Shown piece after piece: positions 8,185 to 17,028 of a stretch of 42,089 nt of DNA. Below the pieces are notes generated by a model. That model ran no database searches and had not been told where the DNA came from. It was given only the letters and a program-made list of their open reading frames with translations. Numbering within the stretch: the first letter of the stretch is position 1; every line of letters begins with the position of its first letter. Made by a program: the position numbers and the translations under genes. The stretch lies in assembly GCA_017404985.1 (NCBI GenBank), contig JAFRBK010000031.1:67114-109202 (forward strand). The letters are read 5' to 3'. This DNA comes from Clostridia bacterium (GTDB lineage Bacteria; Bacillota; Clostridia; Christensenellales; Aristaeellaceae).

Positions 8185-11100
8185 TCAGGCGTCAATGGTC
8201 GAGATGGTCAGGGTGGTTTCCTCCAGGACGTCCAGGAGGACGCGGACGGTGTCCAGGCTGGTGAAGATCGTGGCATTATTCTCCGTGGCGCAGCGGCGGA
8301 TCTTCAGGCCGTCGCTTTCGCTCTCCGGCTCGCCGATCTCCCGCGTGTTAATGATATACGCCACATGGCCCTGGCGGATGCTGTCCAGGATCTCCGGGGA
8401 GCCCTGGCTGATTTTCGCCATCGCGTGGGTCCGGATGCCGTGCTCCTTCAGGAAGCGGGCCGTGCCCCGGGTCGCCTCGATATTGAAGCCCAGATTATAG
8501 AAGCGGCGGATCAGCGGCAGCGCCTCCGGCTTATCCCGGTCCGCGATCGTCGCCAGGACCGTGCCGTAATTCTGCAGGCGGGTGCCCGCCGCCTGCAGCG
8601 CCTTATACAGCGCGCGGGTCAGCGTCGCGTCATAGCCGATCGCCTCGCCCGTCGACTTCATCTCCGGGGACAGGTAGGCGTCCAGCCCCTTAATCTTATT
8701 GAAGGAGAAGACCGGCACCTTGACATAATGCCGCTTCTTTTCCTCCGGATAGAGGTCGAAATAGCCCTGTTCCTTCAGGCTTTTGCCCAGGATCACCTCC
8801 GTGGCGATATCCGCCAGGGAATAGCCCGTCGCCTTGCTCAGGAAGGGCACCGTGCGGCTGGACCGCGGATTCACCTCAATAATATAAACCCGGTCCTGCT
8901 CATCCACGATGAACTGGATATTATACAGGCCCCGGATCCCGATGCCCAGGCCCAGCTTCTTCGCATACTGCAGGATCATGCCCTTGACCCGGTCCGAAAT
9001 CGAGAAGGAGGGATAGACCGAAATCGAGTCCCCCGAGTGGATGCCGGTGCGCTCCACCAGCTCCATGATGCCCGGCACGAACACGTCCCGGCCGTCGCAG
9101 ACCGCGTCCACCTCCACTTCCCGGCCCCGGATATACTGGTCCACCAGGACCGGCTTGTCCGCGTCGATGGCCACGGCGGACTGCAGATAATGCCGGAGCT
9201 GGGCCTCGTCGCCGACGATCTGCATCGCCCGGCCCCCCAGCACGAAGCTGGGCCGCACCAGCACCGGATAACCGATCTCCGCCGCCGCCCGCACGCCGTC
9301 CTCAATCCGCGTCACCGCCCGGCCCTTCGGCTGCGGAATCCCCAGCTCCTCCAGAATCTTCTCGAAGCTGTCCCGGTTCTCCGCCCGCTCGATCGCCGCG
9401 CAGTCCGTGCCGATGATTTTCACGCCCCGGTCCATCAGGGGCTGCGCCAGGTTGATCGCCGTCTGGCCGCCCAGGGACGCGATCACGCCCTCCGGCTGCT
9501 CAAAATCCAGAATCGCCATCACGTCCTCCGGTGTCAGCGGCTCGAAATACAGCTTGTCCGCCGTGGTGTAGTCCGTGGAGACCGTCTCCGGATTGTTGTT
9601 GATAATAATCGCCTCATAGCCCGCGCGGCGGATCGTCTGGACCGCGTGGACCGTGCTGTAATCAAACTCCACGCCCTGGCCGATCCGGATCGGGCCGGCG
9701 CCCAGCACCACGATCTTCTTCTTCCCCGTGAGGATCGAATCGTTCCGGCCGGAATAGCTGGAATAGAGATAGGCGATATACGCGCCCGTATGCAGCGTAT
9801 CCACCATCCGGAAGGCCGGCGTGATCCCCCTTTCCTTCCGGAAGGCATAGACCGCGGTTTCCTGCCAGCCCCAGAGACGGCCGATTTCCTCATCCCCGAA
9901 GCCCATCCGCTTCGCCTGCAACAGGAGGGACGCGTCCCCCGGGGCCGCCGATAGCTGCCGCTCCATGGACGTGATTTTCCAGAGGCTCTCCAGGAACAGC
10001 GGCGTAATCAGGGTCTTTTCATGCAGGGCTTCCACGGAAACGCCGCGCCGCAAAAGCTCCGCCGCCGCAAAGAGGGTGTCCGAACGGAAATCCGAGAGAT
10101 AATCCAGGAGGGCTTCCGTGGGCAGAGCGTCAAACTTCTTCAGGCGCAGGTGGGAGGCGCCGGTTTCCAGGGAGCGCACGCTCTTGAGCAGGCACTCCTC
10201 CAGGGTGCTGCCGATGCCCATCACCTCGCCGGTGGCCTTCATCTGGGTGCCGAGGACGTTCGAGGCCGAGGTGAACTTATCAAAGGGGAAGCGGGGGAAT
10301 TTCGCCACGATATAATCCAGGGAGGGCTCCATGGCCGCGGTGCCGCCCGCCACCGGAATCTCCTCCAGGGCCATGCCCAGCGCGATCTTCGCCGTGACCC
10401 GGGCGATCGGGTAGCCGGAGGCCTTGCTCGCCAGGGCGGAAGACCGGCTCACCCGGGGATTGACCTCAATCAGGAAATACTCGCTGGAGGCCGGGTTCAG
10501 CGCGAACTGCACGTTGCAGCCGCCCGCGATCTTCAGCTCCCGGATAATCTTCAGGGCGCTGTCGTTCAGCATCTTCAGGTCATGGGCGTTCAGGCTCAGG
10601 ATCGGGGCCACCACCACGCTGTCGCCGGTATGCACGCCCACGGGATCCACATTTTCCATGCCGCAGACCGTGATCGTGCGGCCGTAGGAGTCCCGCATGA
10701 CCTCGAACTCGATCTCCTTATAGCCCCGGACGCTCTTCTCCACCAGCACCTGGTGGACGGGGCTCAGGCGGAAAGCGTTCGTGCCGATCTCCGCGAGCTC
10801 CTCCTCGTTATTCGCGAAGCCGCCGCCGGTGCCGCCCAGCGTGAAGGCCGGGCGCAGCACCACCGGATAGCCGATGGCCGCCGCGGCTTTCCTCGCCTCC
10901 TCCAGGCTGTAAGTGATCTGGCTGGGGATCACGGGCTCCCCGATGGATTCGCACATCTCCTTGAAGAGCTCCCGGTCCTCCGCCCGCTCGATCGACTCCG
11001 CCGGCGTGCCCAGCAGCTGAACGCCGCACTCCTTCAGGACGCCCTTGCGCTCCAGCTGCATCGCCAGGTTCAGCCCCGTCTGGCCCCCGATGCCCGGGAC

Positions 11101-11358
11101 GATGGCGTCCGGGCGCTCGAAGCGCAGGATCTTCGCGATATACTCCAGCGTCAGGGGTTCCATATAGACCTTATCCGCGATGGCCGTGTCCGTCATGATC
11201 GTGGCGGGGTTCGAATTGCAGAGGACCACCTCATAGCCCTCCTCCTTCAGGGCCAGGCACGCCTGGGTGCCGGCGTAATCAAACTCCGCCGCCTGGCCGA
11301 TCACGATCGGGCCCGAGCCGATAATCAACACCTTTTTGATATCCGTCCGCTTCGCCAA
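8185..11358 (-). CDS. carB: Carbamoyl-phosphate synthase large subunit
   Basis: CarB makes carbamoyl phosphate from bicarbonate, ATP and ammonia delivered by CarA. The 1057-residue protein shows the tandem duplication of the family: two synthetase halves, each opening with a related segment (GQAAEFDYAGTQACLALK and GQGVEFDYSTVHAVQTIR). It ends in an MGS-like allosteric domain. ATP-grasp segments such as EVNPRVSRSSALASKA and EVNPRSSRTVPFLSKA are intact. Translation starts at TTG (11358), with AAGGAGGAGG 7 bases upstream; the ATG just before it is out of frame. No carA gene lies in the window, so the glutaminase subunit must be encoded elsewhere. Confidence 0.97.
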   Translation of the reverse strand: MAKRTDIKKVLIIGSGPIVIGQAAEFDYAGTQACLALKEEGYEVVLCNSNPATIMTDTAIADKVYMEPLTLEYIAKILRFERPDAIVPGIGGQTGLNLAMQLERKGVLKECGVQLLGTPAESIERAEDRELFKEMCESIGEPVIPSQITYSLEEARKAAAAIGYPVVLRPAFTLGGTGGGFANNEEELAEIGTNAFRLSPVHQVLVEKSVRGYKEIEFEVMRDSYGRTITVCGMENVDPVGVHTGDSVVVAPILSLNAHDLKMLNDSALKIIRELKIAGGCNVQFALNPASSEYFLIEVNPRVSRSSALASKASGYPIARVTAKIALGMALEEIPVAGGTAAMEPSLDYIVAKFPRFPFDKFTSASNVLGTQMKATGEVMGIGSTLEECLLKSVRSLETGASHLRLKKFDALPTEALLDYLSDFRSDTLFAAAELLRRGVSVEALHEKTLITPLFLESLWKITSMERQLSAAPGDASLLLQAKRMGFGDEEIGRLWGWQETAVYAFRKERGITPAFRMVDTLHTGAYIAYLYSSYSGRNDSILTGKKKIVVLGAGPIRIGQGVEFDYSTVHAVQTIRRAGYEAIIINNNPETVSTDYTTADKLYFEPLTPEDVMAILDFEQPEGVIASLGGQTAINLAQPLMDRGVKIIGTDCAAIERAENRDSFEKILEELGIPQPKGRAVTRIEDGVRAAAEIGYPVLVRPSFVLGGRAMQIVGDEAQLRHYLQSAVAIDADKPVLVDQYIRGREVEVDAVCDGRDVFVPGIMELVERTGIHSGDSISVYPSFSISDRVKGMILQYAKKLGLGIGIRGLYNIQFIVDEQDRVYIIEVNPRSSRTVPFLSKATGYSLADIATEVILGKSLKEQGYFDLYPEEKKRHYVKVPVFSFNKIKGLDAYLSPEMKSTGEAIGYDATLTRALYKALQAAGTRLQNYGTVLATIADRDKPEALPLIRRFYNLGFNIEATRGTARFLKEHGIRTHAMAKISQGSPEILDSIRQGHVAYIINTREIGEPESESDGLKIRRCATENNATIFTSLDTVRVLLDVLEETTLTISTIDA

Positions 11359-11425
11359 ACTGCATCCTCCTCCTTATGATCCGCGCGGCGGGATGTTCCC
11401 CCGGGGGGAGAGCGCCTCCGCGCGC

Positions 11426-12607
11426 TTATTTCACCTCATACACCGTCCGGCCCCGGTGCACCGTCCGCAGGCAGCGGCCGAAAACGGGCTGGCCCGCGAA
11501 GGGCGTCGCCCGGCCCAGGGACAGGAATTCCTCCGGGCGGACGGTATCCTCCGCCTCCAGGTCCCAGAGGCTCCAGTCGTCCTGCCGGAGGGGAAGGCCG
11601 AAGCGCCGGCGCGGGGCCAGGGCCATCCGGTCCAGAAGCGCATCCAGCGAAAGGATCCCCGGCCGCACCAGCCCGGTAAAGAGGAGCGGAAAGGCCGTTT
11701 CGAGCCCGACGACCCCGGACAGGGATCCGGCCAGGCCGCGGCTTTTCTCCTCCCGGCTGTGGGGCGCGTGGTCCGTGGCGACCATGTCCACCGTGCCGTC
11801 CAGGAGGCCTTCCAGGAGCGCCTCCCTGTCCGCCCGGGAACGGATCGGCGGGTTCATCCGGAAACGCCCGTCCTCCTGCAGGCAGGAATCATCCAGCAGA
11901 AGGTAATGGGGGGCGGTCTCGCAGGTGACATCGACTCCCTCCCGCTTCGCCCGGCGGATCAGGGCCACGCTCTCCCGGCAGCTGACATGGCAGACATGGT
12001 AGGCGCAGCCGGTTTCCTTCGCCAGGCGCAGGTCCCGGGCAATCGGGGCCCATTCGCTTTCGGAACAGATACCTCGATGGCCGTGGGTGCGGGCATATTC
12101 CCCGTCGTGGATATAGCCGCCGCAGACCAGGGACTCATCCTCGCAGTGGGCCGCGAGAATCTTGCCCATGGCACGGCAGCGGGTCATGAGGGCACGCATC
12201 ATGGATTCGCTCTGAACGCCTTTGCCGTCATCGCTGAAAGCAACCACCCGGGGAGCGAGGGCCTCCAGATCCGCCGCTTCCTGTCCCCGCTCGCCGCGGG
12301 TCAGCGCACCGTATGGATAGATATCCACCAGATCTCCGGCAGCGGCAATGAGACGTTCCTCCTCAAGAAGGTGCTCCGGAGAGTCCGGCACGGGATTCAG
12401 GTTCGGCATGGTACAGACCGCTGTGAAGCCGCCGCGGGCGGCGGAACGGCTGCCTGTAATGAGCGTTTCCTTATAAGAAAAACCCGGCTCCCTGAAATGT
12501 ACGTGGACATCACAGAGGCCGGGAATCCTGAAAAAACCTTCCGGAGTACGGGAGACCAACCCGCTGCCAAGGCGGGTCTCGGGCATATGGCTCACGCGTG
12601 TTTCCAT
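11426..12607 (-). CDS. pyrC: Dihydroorotase
   Basis: PyrC cyclises carbamoyl-aspartate to dihydroorotate using zinc. The metal motif DVHVHFREPG, the TMPNLNPVPD segment, TCETAPHY and the metal aspartate in MVATDHAPHS mark a class I bacterial dihydroorotase. The open frame continues far upstream, but the extension runs through the attenuator leader and has no homology. The ATG at 12607 (METRVSHMPETRLG) has AAGGAG 9 bases before it and gives 393 residues. It is the first gene of the pyr operon; carB follows after 67 bases. Confidence 0.94.
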   Translation of the reverse strand: METRVSHMPETRLGSGLVSRTPEGFFRIPGLCDVHVHFREPGFSYKETLITGSRSAARGGFTAVCTMPNLNPVPDSPEHLLEEERLIAAAGDLVDIYPYGALTRGERGQEAADLEALAPRVVAFSDDGKGVQSESMMRALMTRCRAMGKILAAHCEDESLVCGGYIHDGEYARTHGHRGICSESEWAPIARDLRLAKETGCAYHVCHVSCRESVALIRRAKREGVDVTCETAPHYLLLDDSCLQEDGRFRMNPPIRSRADREALLEGLLDGTVDMVATDHAPHSREEKSRGLAGSLSGVVGLETAFPLLFTGLVRPGILSLDALLDRMALAPRRRFGLPLRQDDWSLWDLEAEDTVRPEEFLSLGRATPFAGQPVFGRCLRTVHRGRTVYEVK

Positions 12608-12709
12608 CTCGCCTGCTCCTTCCTTACCGGTACCGTGCGCAGCGGGGGAACACGGAGATCCCGCGAAGCTGCGCCCAGCAGCGTGCTTCCCGGCCCTGCG
12701 CCGGGGCAG

Positions 12710-12740
12710 AAAAAAGGCCCTCCCGGATGAACGGCAGGGC
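12710..12740 (-). terminator. Attenuator terminator in the pyr operon leader
   Basis: On the minus strand GCCCTGCC pairs with GGGAGGGC around a short loop with one G-G mismatch and is followed by six T. It lies between the PyrR-binding loop and pyrC, about 100 bases before the start codon. A competing antiterminator could form from GGACCGC (near 12780) and GCAGTCC (near 12745). Confidence 0.8.
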
Positions 12741-12807
12741 TCGGACTGCTTGAAAGAAACCCGCAGGAATAGCTGCGGTCCCGCCGGCACGGCGGGGCAG
12801 ACTCCGA

Positions 12808-12840
12808 ATCTTGCCGACATCTCTGTATCGACTTAAAGAT
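12808..12840 (-). promoter_or_regulatory. PyrR-binding loop (pyrimidine attenuator RNA)
   Basis: The minus-strand RNA folds as AUCUU, a UAA bulge side, a 7-bp upper stem GUCGAUA/UGUCGGC, the hexaloop CAGAGA and a closing AAGAU. Hexaloop CNGNGA and an upstream UUUAA are the hallmarks of the RNA bound by PyrR with UMP or UTP. Binding would stabilise this anti-antiterminator and let the downstream terminator form. The pyrR gene itself is not in the window. Confidence 0.85.
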
Positions 12841-12854
12841 CGGTACCGCTGTAT

Positions 12855-12883
12855 CTTTTACCATATTCCTTTTCGCTTGTCAA
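12855..12883 (-). promoter_or_regulatory. Promoter of the pyr operon
   Basis: The minus strand reads TTGACA (12878-12883), a 17-base spacer, then TAAAAG (12855-12860) preceded by TGG, an extended -10. The -35 box overlaps the stop codon of the upstream DUF2974 gene. The transcript would start near 12848, just ahead of the PyrR-binding loop. Confidence 0.8.
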
Positions 12884-14031
12884 GCAGGAGTATTTCCTTC
12901 GGGTAGATCTTTTTCGGTTCTTCTTTCAATCCTGCCGTCCTCCGATCCGATCCGTCCGCGGACCCGACCCATCACATTTCCAAAGCCCAGCGTAATTGCC
13001 TGGGCCATCAGCCTGGTAAACACCCGCCGGGTTTCCGGATCAATCTCCTTCCGATTGCCGACCATCGTCATGACCGAACGAAGTTTTTCGTTCAGAAGGT
13101 CACTCATGCTGGTGGCTTTCGTGCTTTCCGCCAGGCGGAACAGCGTATCCACAAAGGCACCCCGTTGTTCCGGCGTACTGTTTTCCAGCCAGCCATGCAG
13201 CGTATCCCGGACAACAGAAGCTGTGCGGTCGATTTTTTCCATCTCTTCAAACTTCGGCCCGTAAACCTGCCAGGTCATCGGATCATGCTGGCTAATTCCT
13301 GTTGCCGTGGAGTGAACCACGGTATACCGTTCACAGTAATCCATCAGCATACCGATGATGCTGGTCTGGGGAACATAAGTATGGATCCGTTCAACAATCC
13401 GGGCATATCCTTCGCTTCCGAATACATCATGGTGCATGCCGGGCCCGTCAAAATTCCAAATGCTTTCAATTCGATCCTGCACTTCCGGCTCGGTGCATGC
13501 TGCTGAATAAACTGCAAGATTTCCACCTTTGCTATGGCCTGCCAGCCGAAGCGGACGGTCGGATACCGCGGCAACCCGTTCCAGATACAATTTTGCCGCC
13601 TCCTGGCCCGGAACCACCGGCTGATAGGCCATATTGAAATCTTCCCGCCATCCGATCAGCGTATTGTCTGTTCCCCGGAAAGCAACGCAAAGCGTCTGGT
13701 CCGGCAGGTCAATGCACATGGCGGAAAACTGCATTTCCATTTCCGAATCCGTCATCGCAATAAAATGGTGAATCCGGCACTCCCTGAAACGTATGCTTTT
13801 CGCCATCGCCAGAAAGCATTCTTTTCTGGGGGGGAAACTGGCAAAAGGGCTCTCCTGGAGCAAGTCAATCCTCGCTGCTTCTTCCAGTGTCCATCCTTTC
13901 GGATGATCCATTCCGTGAAAATTTAAATAACACAGGGTGGCCATCAGCAGCGCATCAATGCAGTTCCACGGCGCCTGTTCACTGATCGGAACATCCCCCC
14001 GCCAGGCCAGATAATCCGTCATATTTGCCAT
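12880..14031 (-). CDS. DUF2974 (Mbeg1-like) alpha/beta-hydrolase family protein
   Basis: The 383-residue protein resembles the DUF2974/Mbeg1-like family, lipase-type alpha/beta hydrolases. It has a nucleophile elbow GHSKGGNLAVYSA (about residues 164-176), preceded by CVAFRGTDNTLIGWRED, which is the oxyanion region of class 3-like lipases. There is no signal peptide or membrane segment, so a cytosolic place is likely. The C-terminal ~100 residues are helical and charged. It starts 4 bases after the spoIIIE/ftsK stop and is probably cotranscribed with it. The substrate is unknown. The pyr promoter begins at its stop codon. Confidence 0.8.
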   Translation of the reverse strand: MANMTDYLAWRGDVPISEQAPWNCIDALLMATLCYLNFHGMDHPKGWTLEEAARIDLLQESPFASFPPRKECFLAMAKSIRFRECRIHHFIAMTDSEMEMQFSAMCIDLPDQTLCVAFRGTDNTLIGWREDFNMAYQPVVPGQEAAKLYLERVAAVSDRPLRLAGHSKGGNLAVYSAACTEPEVQDRIESIWNFDGPGMHHDVFGSEGYARIVERIHTYVPQTSIIGMLMDYCERYTVVHSTATGISQHDPMTWQVYGPKFEEMEKIDRTASVVRDTLHGWLENSTPEQRGAFVDTLFRLAESTKATSMSDLLNEKLRSVMTMVGNRKEIDPETRRVFTRLMAQAITLGFGNVMGRVRGRIGSEDGRIERRTEKDLPEGNTPA

Positions 14032-14034
14032 AAC

Positions 14035-17007
14035 TCAGGTCATTCCTTCCGATGCTTGCTTCATGGATTCCCATTCTTCCCGTGTAATCAGGCACTTGCG
14101 GGGTTTGCTGCCGTCCTTGGCTGCCACAATGCCCCGTTCCTCCATCTCGTCTGTCAGCCGCCCTGCCCTTGCATAACCAATTTTCAGCCGTCGCTGCAAT
14201 GTGCTGGTGGAAATCTGGCCATCTGAGATGGCAAACTCCACCGCCTGCTCAAACAGGTTCCCGTCTCCTCCGGAAGAATCTCCATAGCCTGAAATCATGT
14301 CTGCGCCTGTCGTCTCAGCTCCGCCATTGGTAATCTCTTCGAGTTTCTCCAGAATGTCCGGATCGTACGTGCTTGGATTCGCGTCACGCACATGGGACGC
14401 AATCCGGTTCACCTCCTCGTCGCTGAGGAAACAGCCCTGCACTCGCGTCGGCGCAAAGGATCCTGTCGGCAGGTACAGCATATCGCCCCAACCCAAAAGC
14501 TGTTCTGATCCGTTTCTGTCCAGAATAGTCCGGCTGTCCACCGAACTGGCCGTTTTGAAAGCAATCCGGCTGGGAATATTCGCCTTGATCAGGCCGGTGA
14601 TTACATCCACAGAAGGACGTTGGGTAGCCACGATCAAATGGATCCCCGCCGCCCGGGCCAGCTGGGTAAGCCGACAGATATATTCTTCCACATCTTTCTT
14701 GCAGACCATCATCAGGTCTGCCAGCTCATCAATAATGATGACAATGCGGCTCATCGGTTTTTCGTGCGGGCCCAGCACTGAATTGTAGCCATCCAGGTTC
14801 CGTACTTTCCGTTCGGCAAAACGGTCATACCGTTCCATCATCTCTGCCACAGCCCAGGCCAGGGCCGCGGCAGCCTTGTGCGGGTCATTGACCACCGGGA
14901 TCAGCAGATGAGGAATGCCGTTATAGCACTGCAGCTCGACCACCTTCGGATCCACGAGGATCATTTTTACTTCGTCCGGGCTGGCCCGGAACAGCAGGCT
15001 GTTGATAATCGCGTTAATGCACACGGATTTTCCGCTGCCGGTCTGGCCGGCAATCAGCATATGCGGCATCTTTGCCAGGTCGCACACAATCGGCGTGCCG
15101 GCAATATCTTTCCCCAGCGCAACCGTCAGAATCGACTTGGCGTTCTGCATTTTTTCACTTTCCAGCACTTCTCGCAGTGTGACCGGCGTTACCTTCCGAT
15201 TCGGGACCTCAACGCCCACCAGACTCTTACCAGGGATCGGCGCTTCAATCCGCACAGAGGTGGCTTCCATTCCGTAGGCAATATCCTTATCCAGTTCCGC
15301 CACCTTGCCCACCTTGGTGCCTGCCGCCAGTTCCATTTCAAACCGGGAGATCGCCGGGCCATGGGTCACATTTACCACCCGGGCCTGAACCTTGAAACTG
15401 GCCAGGGTTTCCTCCAGGCGGCGGGAGCGCATTTCATCCTCCGCCGCCGTATTTTCCTGATTCAGGTTCGGCTTGGCCAGGTCTGTCAGCGGCGGCGCGT
15501 AATACGGAACAGGTTCCCAGTATTCGTCTTCCGAAACCGGTTCCCTGACAGGTTTTTCCGGCAAATTCAGCGACGGCTTATATGCTTCAATGCCCACGGT
15601 CATCTGCACTTCAGGCACTTTCGTTTTGGCCGGTGTTCCCGCTGTTTCCGTTTTTTTCTTGATCGGGGACGGTTCTTCGGAAGAACTCTCCTTTCGAACC
15701 TTGCGAACCTCCTGAACCGGTTTGGCTACCGGCTTTGGCGGCTCTTCTTCCTCCGCTTCCGATACCGGTTGTTCATCTTCAGGCCGTTTTTCCGGCGTCT
15801 TCCGGAGGATTTCCTCTTCCTCCTCCCGTTTTCTGTCGGACGGCCAAATAGAAGATTTCCGGGTCAGAGGCGCCTCCGGCTCCGGTTGCTGCTGCCCCAA
15901 AGTCCACTGGGTTTCAGGTTTCCCAATGACCTCGCCGGTTACCGTACGGCGCGCTGCCCGCTCATGCTCTTTGCGCAGCTGCTGCGCCGCCTGCTGGCCG
16001 CTTTCGTCCATCAATGTGGATCTGTCGCTGAGGCCATCATATTCTTCCTGTTTTCTGCCAAAGATACGGCTCTTCCAGGAGCGCTCTTCTACTGTATTGT
16101 TCTCCTGGCTTTTTCCAAAAATTCTGCTCCGATGGCCTGTACTGCCCAGCGCCGCCAGCTGCTGCGTGCCAATCTGATCCTGCCAGGTTTCGACACTGCT
16201 TGTCCGTCCTGTGCCGACAGTTCCCTGAGACATCGTTCCGTTCTGCACAGGAATGGCGCCCTGCTGCACTGCGTTCTGGCGCTGTGCCTGTGCCATCTGC
16301 TGTTCTTCAATTATTCTGGCCTGTTGCTGCTGCCAGGCTGCCTGCTGGCGCATCTGCTCCTGTTGCCACGCCATTTGTTCCTGTTCTGATATCCGTCGCT
16401 GATCCTGAACCTGTTCCCTGCGCAAGCCAACCCGTCCCGTGACCAGGTCACGAATTCGCCACGGCGTCAGGCCCACTGCCATCAGTGCACTGAAAGCAGT
16501 CAGCAGAAAAATGATCACTGTACTCAGCACGGTACCTAAAAATTTCCATAACGGCCAAGCCAGGGCAACCCCAATTCCGCCTCCACCGGTGCCGGTTCGG
16601 GCACAGTCCCGGTAAGCTCCCTGAATCACGCCGTTCCAGGTTCCGCCATACTGATTATTCAGATGTTCCATAGCATTTCCGCTGATCAGCATGATAAAAG
16701 CGCAAATTCCAAGAAAGCATAAAAAAGCAAACAGCCACGGCTTCACAGGCGCACGGCGCTGGGTAGACCAAATAACCAGCCCTCCGGCCCACAGCGGCAG
16801 TACCGCAAGCACCATTCCCAGGCTGCCGCACAGCCCGAAGCAAACCTGGCGCAGGCCTTCAAAAATATTTCCCGGCATCCGAAGATCAACTGCCATAAAG
16901 ATTACAGCGCCCAGCGCAATCAACGCCAATCCCGCCATAAACCGCAATGCCAGTGTATCCGCCGAATAAGCCGGCGCCTGCTTCCGTTTGCTGCCCCTCT
17001 GAGCCAT
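14035..17007 (-). CDS. DNA translocase of the FtsK/SpoIIIE family
   Basis: This septum-anchored ATPase pumps chromosomal DNA through the closing division or sporulation septum. Of 990 residues, the first ~200 hold about four hydrophobic segments (for example GLALIALGAVIFMAVD). Residues ~200-280 are a glutamine-rich stretch, then a long charged linker to ~500. The motor follows with Walker A GQTGSGKS (about 654) and Walker B IIIIDELADLMM (about 757). The C-terminal gamma winged helix starts near residue 926 (SDGQISTSTLQRRLKIGYAR) and reads polar DNA signals. The start has GGAGGAACAC right before the ATG. Whether it acts as FtsK or SpoIIIE cannot be told here. Confidence 0.95.
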   Translation of the reverse strand: MAQRGSKRKQAPAYSADTLALRFMAGLALIALGAVIFMAVDLRMPGNIFEGLRQVCFGLCGSLGMVLAVLPLWAGGLVIWSTQRRAPVKPWLFAFLCFLGICAFIMLISGNAMEHLNNQYGGTWNGVIQGAYRDCARTGTGGGGIGVALAWPLWKFLGTVLSTVIIFLLTAFSALMAVGLTPWRIRDLVTGRVGLRREQVQDQRRISEQEQMAWQQEQMRQQAAWQQQQARIIEEQQMAQAQRQNAVQQGAIPVQNGTMSQGTVGTGRTSSVETWQDQIGTQQLAALGSTGHRSRIFGKSQENNTVEERSWKSRIFGRKQEEYDGLSDRSTLMDESGQQAAQQLRKEHERAARRTVTGEVIGKPETQWTLGQQQPEPEAPLTRKSSIWPSDRKREEEEEILRKTPEKRPEDEQPVSEAEEEEPPKPVAKPVQEVRKVRKESSSEEPSPIKKKTETAGTPAKTKVPEVQMTVGIEAYKPSLNLPEKPVREPVSEDEYWEPVPYYAPPLTDLAKPNLNQENTAAEDEMRSRRLEETLASFKVQARVVNVTHGPAISRFEMELAAGTKVGKVAELDKDIAYGMEATSVRIEAPIPGKSLVGVEVPNRKVTPVTLREVLESEKMQNAKSILTVALGKDIAGTPIVCDLAKMPHMLIAGQTGSGKSVCINAIINSLLFRASPDEVKMILVDPKVVELQCYNGIPHLLIPVVNDPHKAAAALAWAVAEMMERYDRFAERKVRNLDGYNSVLGPHEKPMSRIVIIIDELADLMMVCKKDVEEYICRLTQLARAAGIHLIVATQRPSVDVITGLIKANIPSRIAFKTASSVDSRTILDRNGSEQLLGWGDMLYLPTGSFAPTRVQGCFLSDEEVNRIASHVRDANPSTYDPDILEKLEEITNGGAETTGADMISGYGDSSGGDGNLFEQAVEFAISDGQISTSTLQRRLKIGYARAGRLTDEMEERGIVAAKDGSKPRKCLITREEWESMKQASEGMT

Positions 17008-17028
17008 GTGTTCCTCCGATATTTCCCG

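Noticed and set aside
12760-12800. T-box riboswitch in the pyrC leader, because of a GGCGGGACCGC stretch
   Set aside because: The T-box core needs TGGN to pair with the tRNA end; here it is CGGG, and there is no room for a specifier stem. The PyrR-loop explanation fits better.
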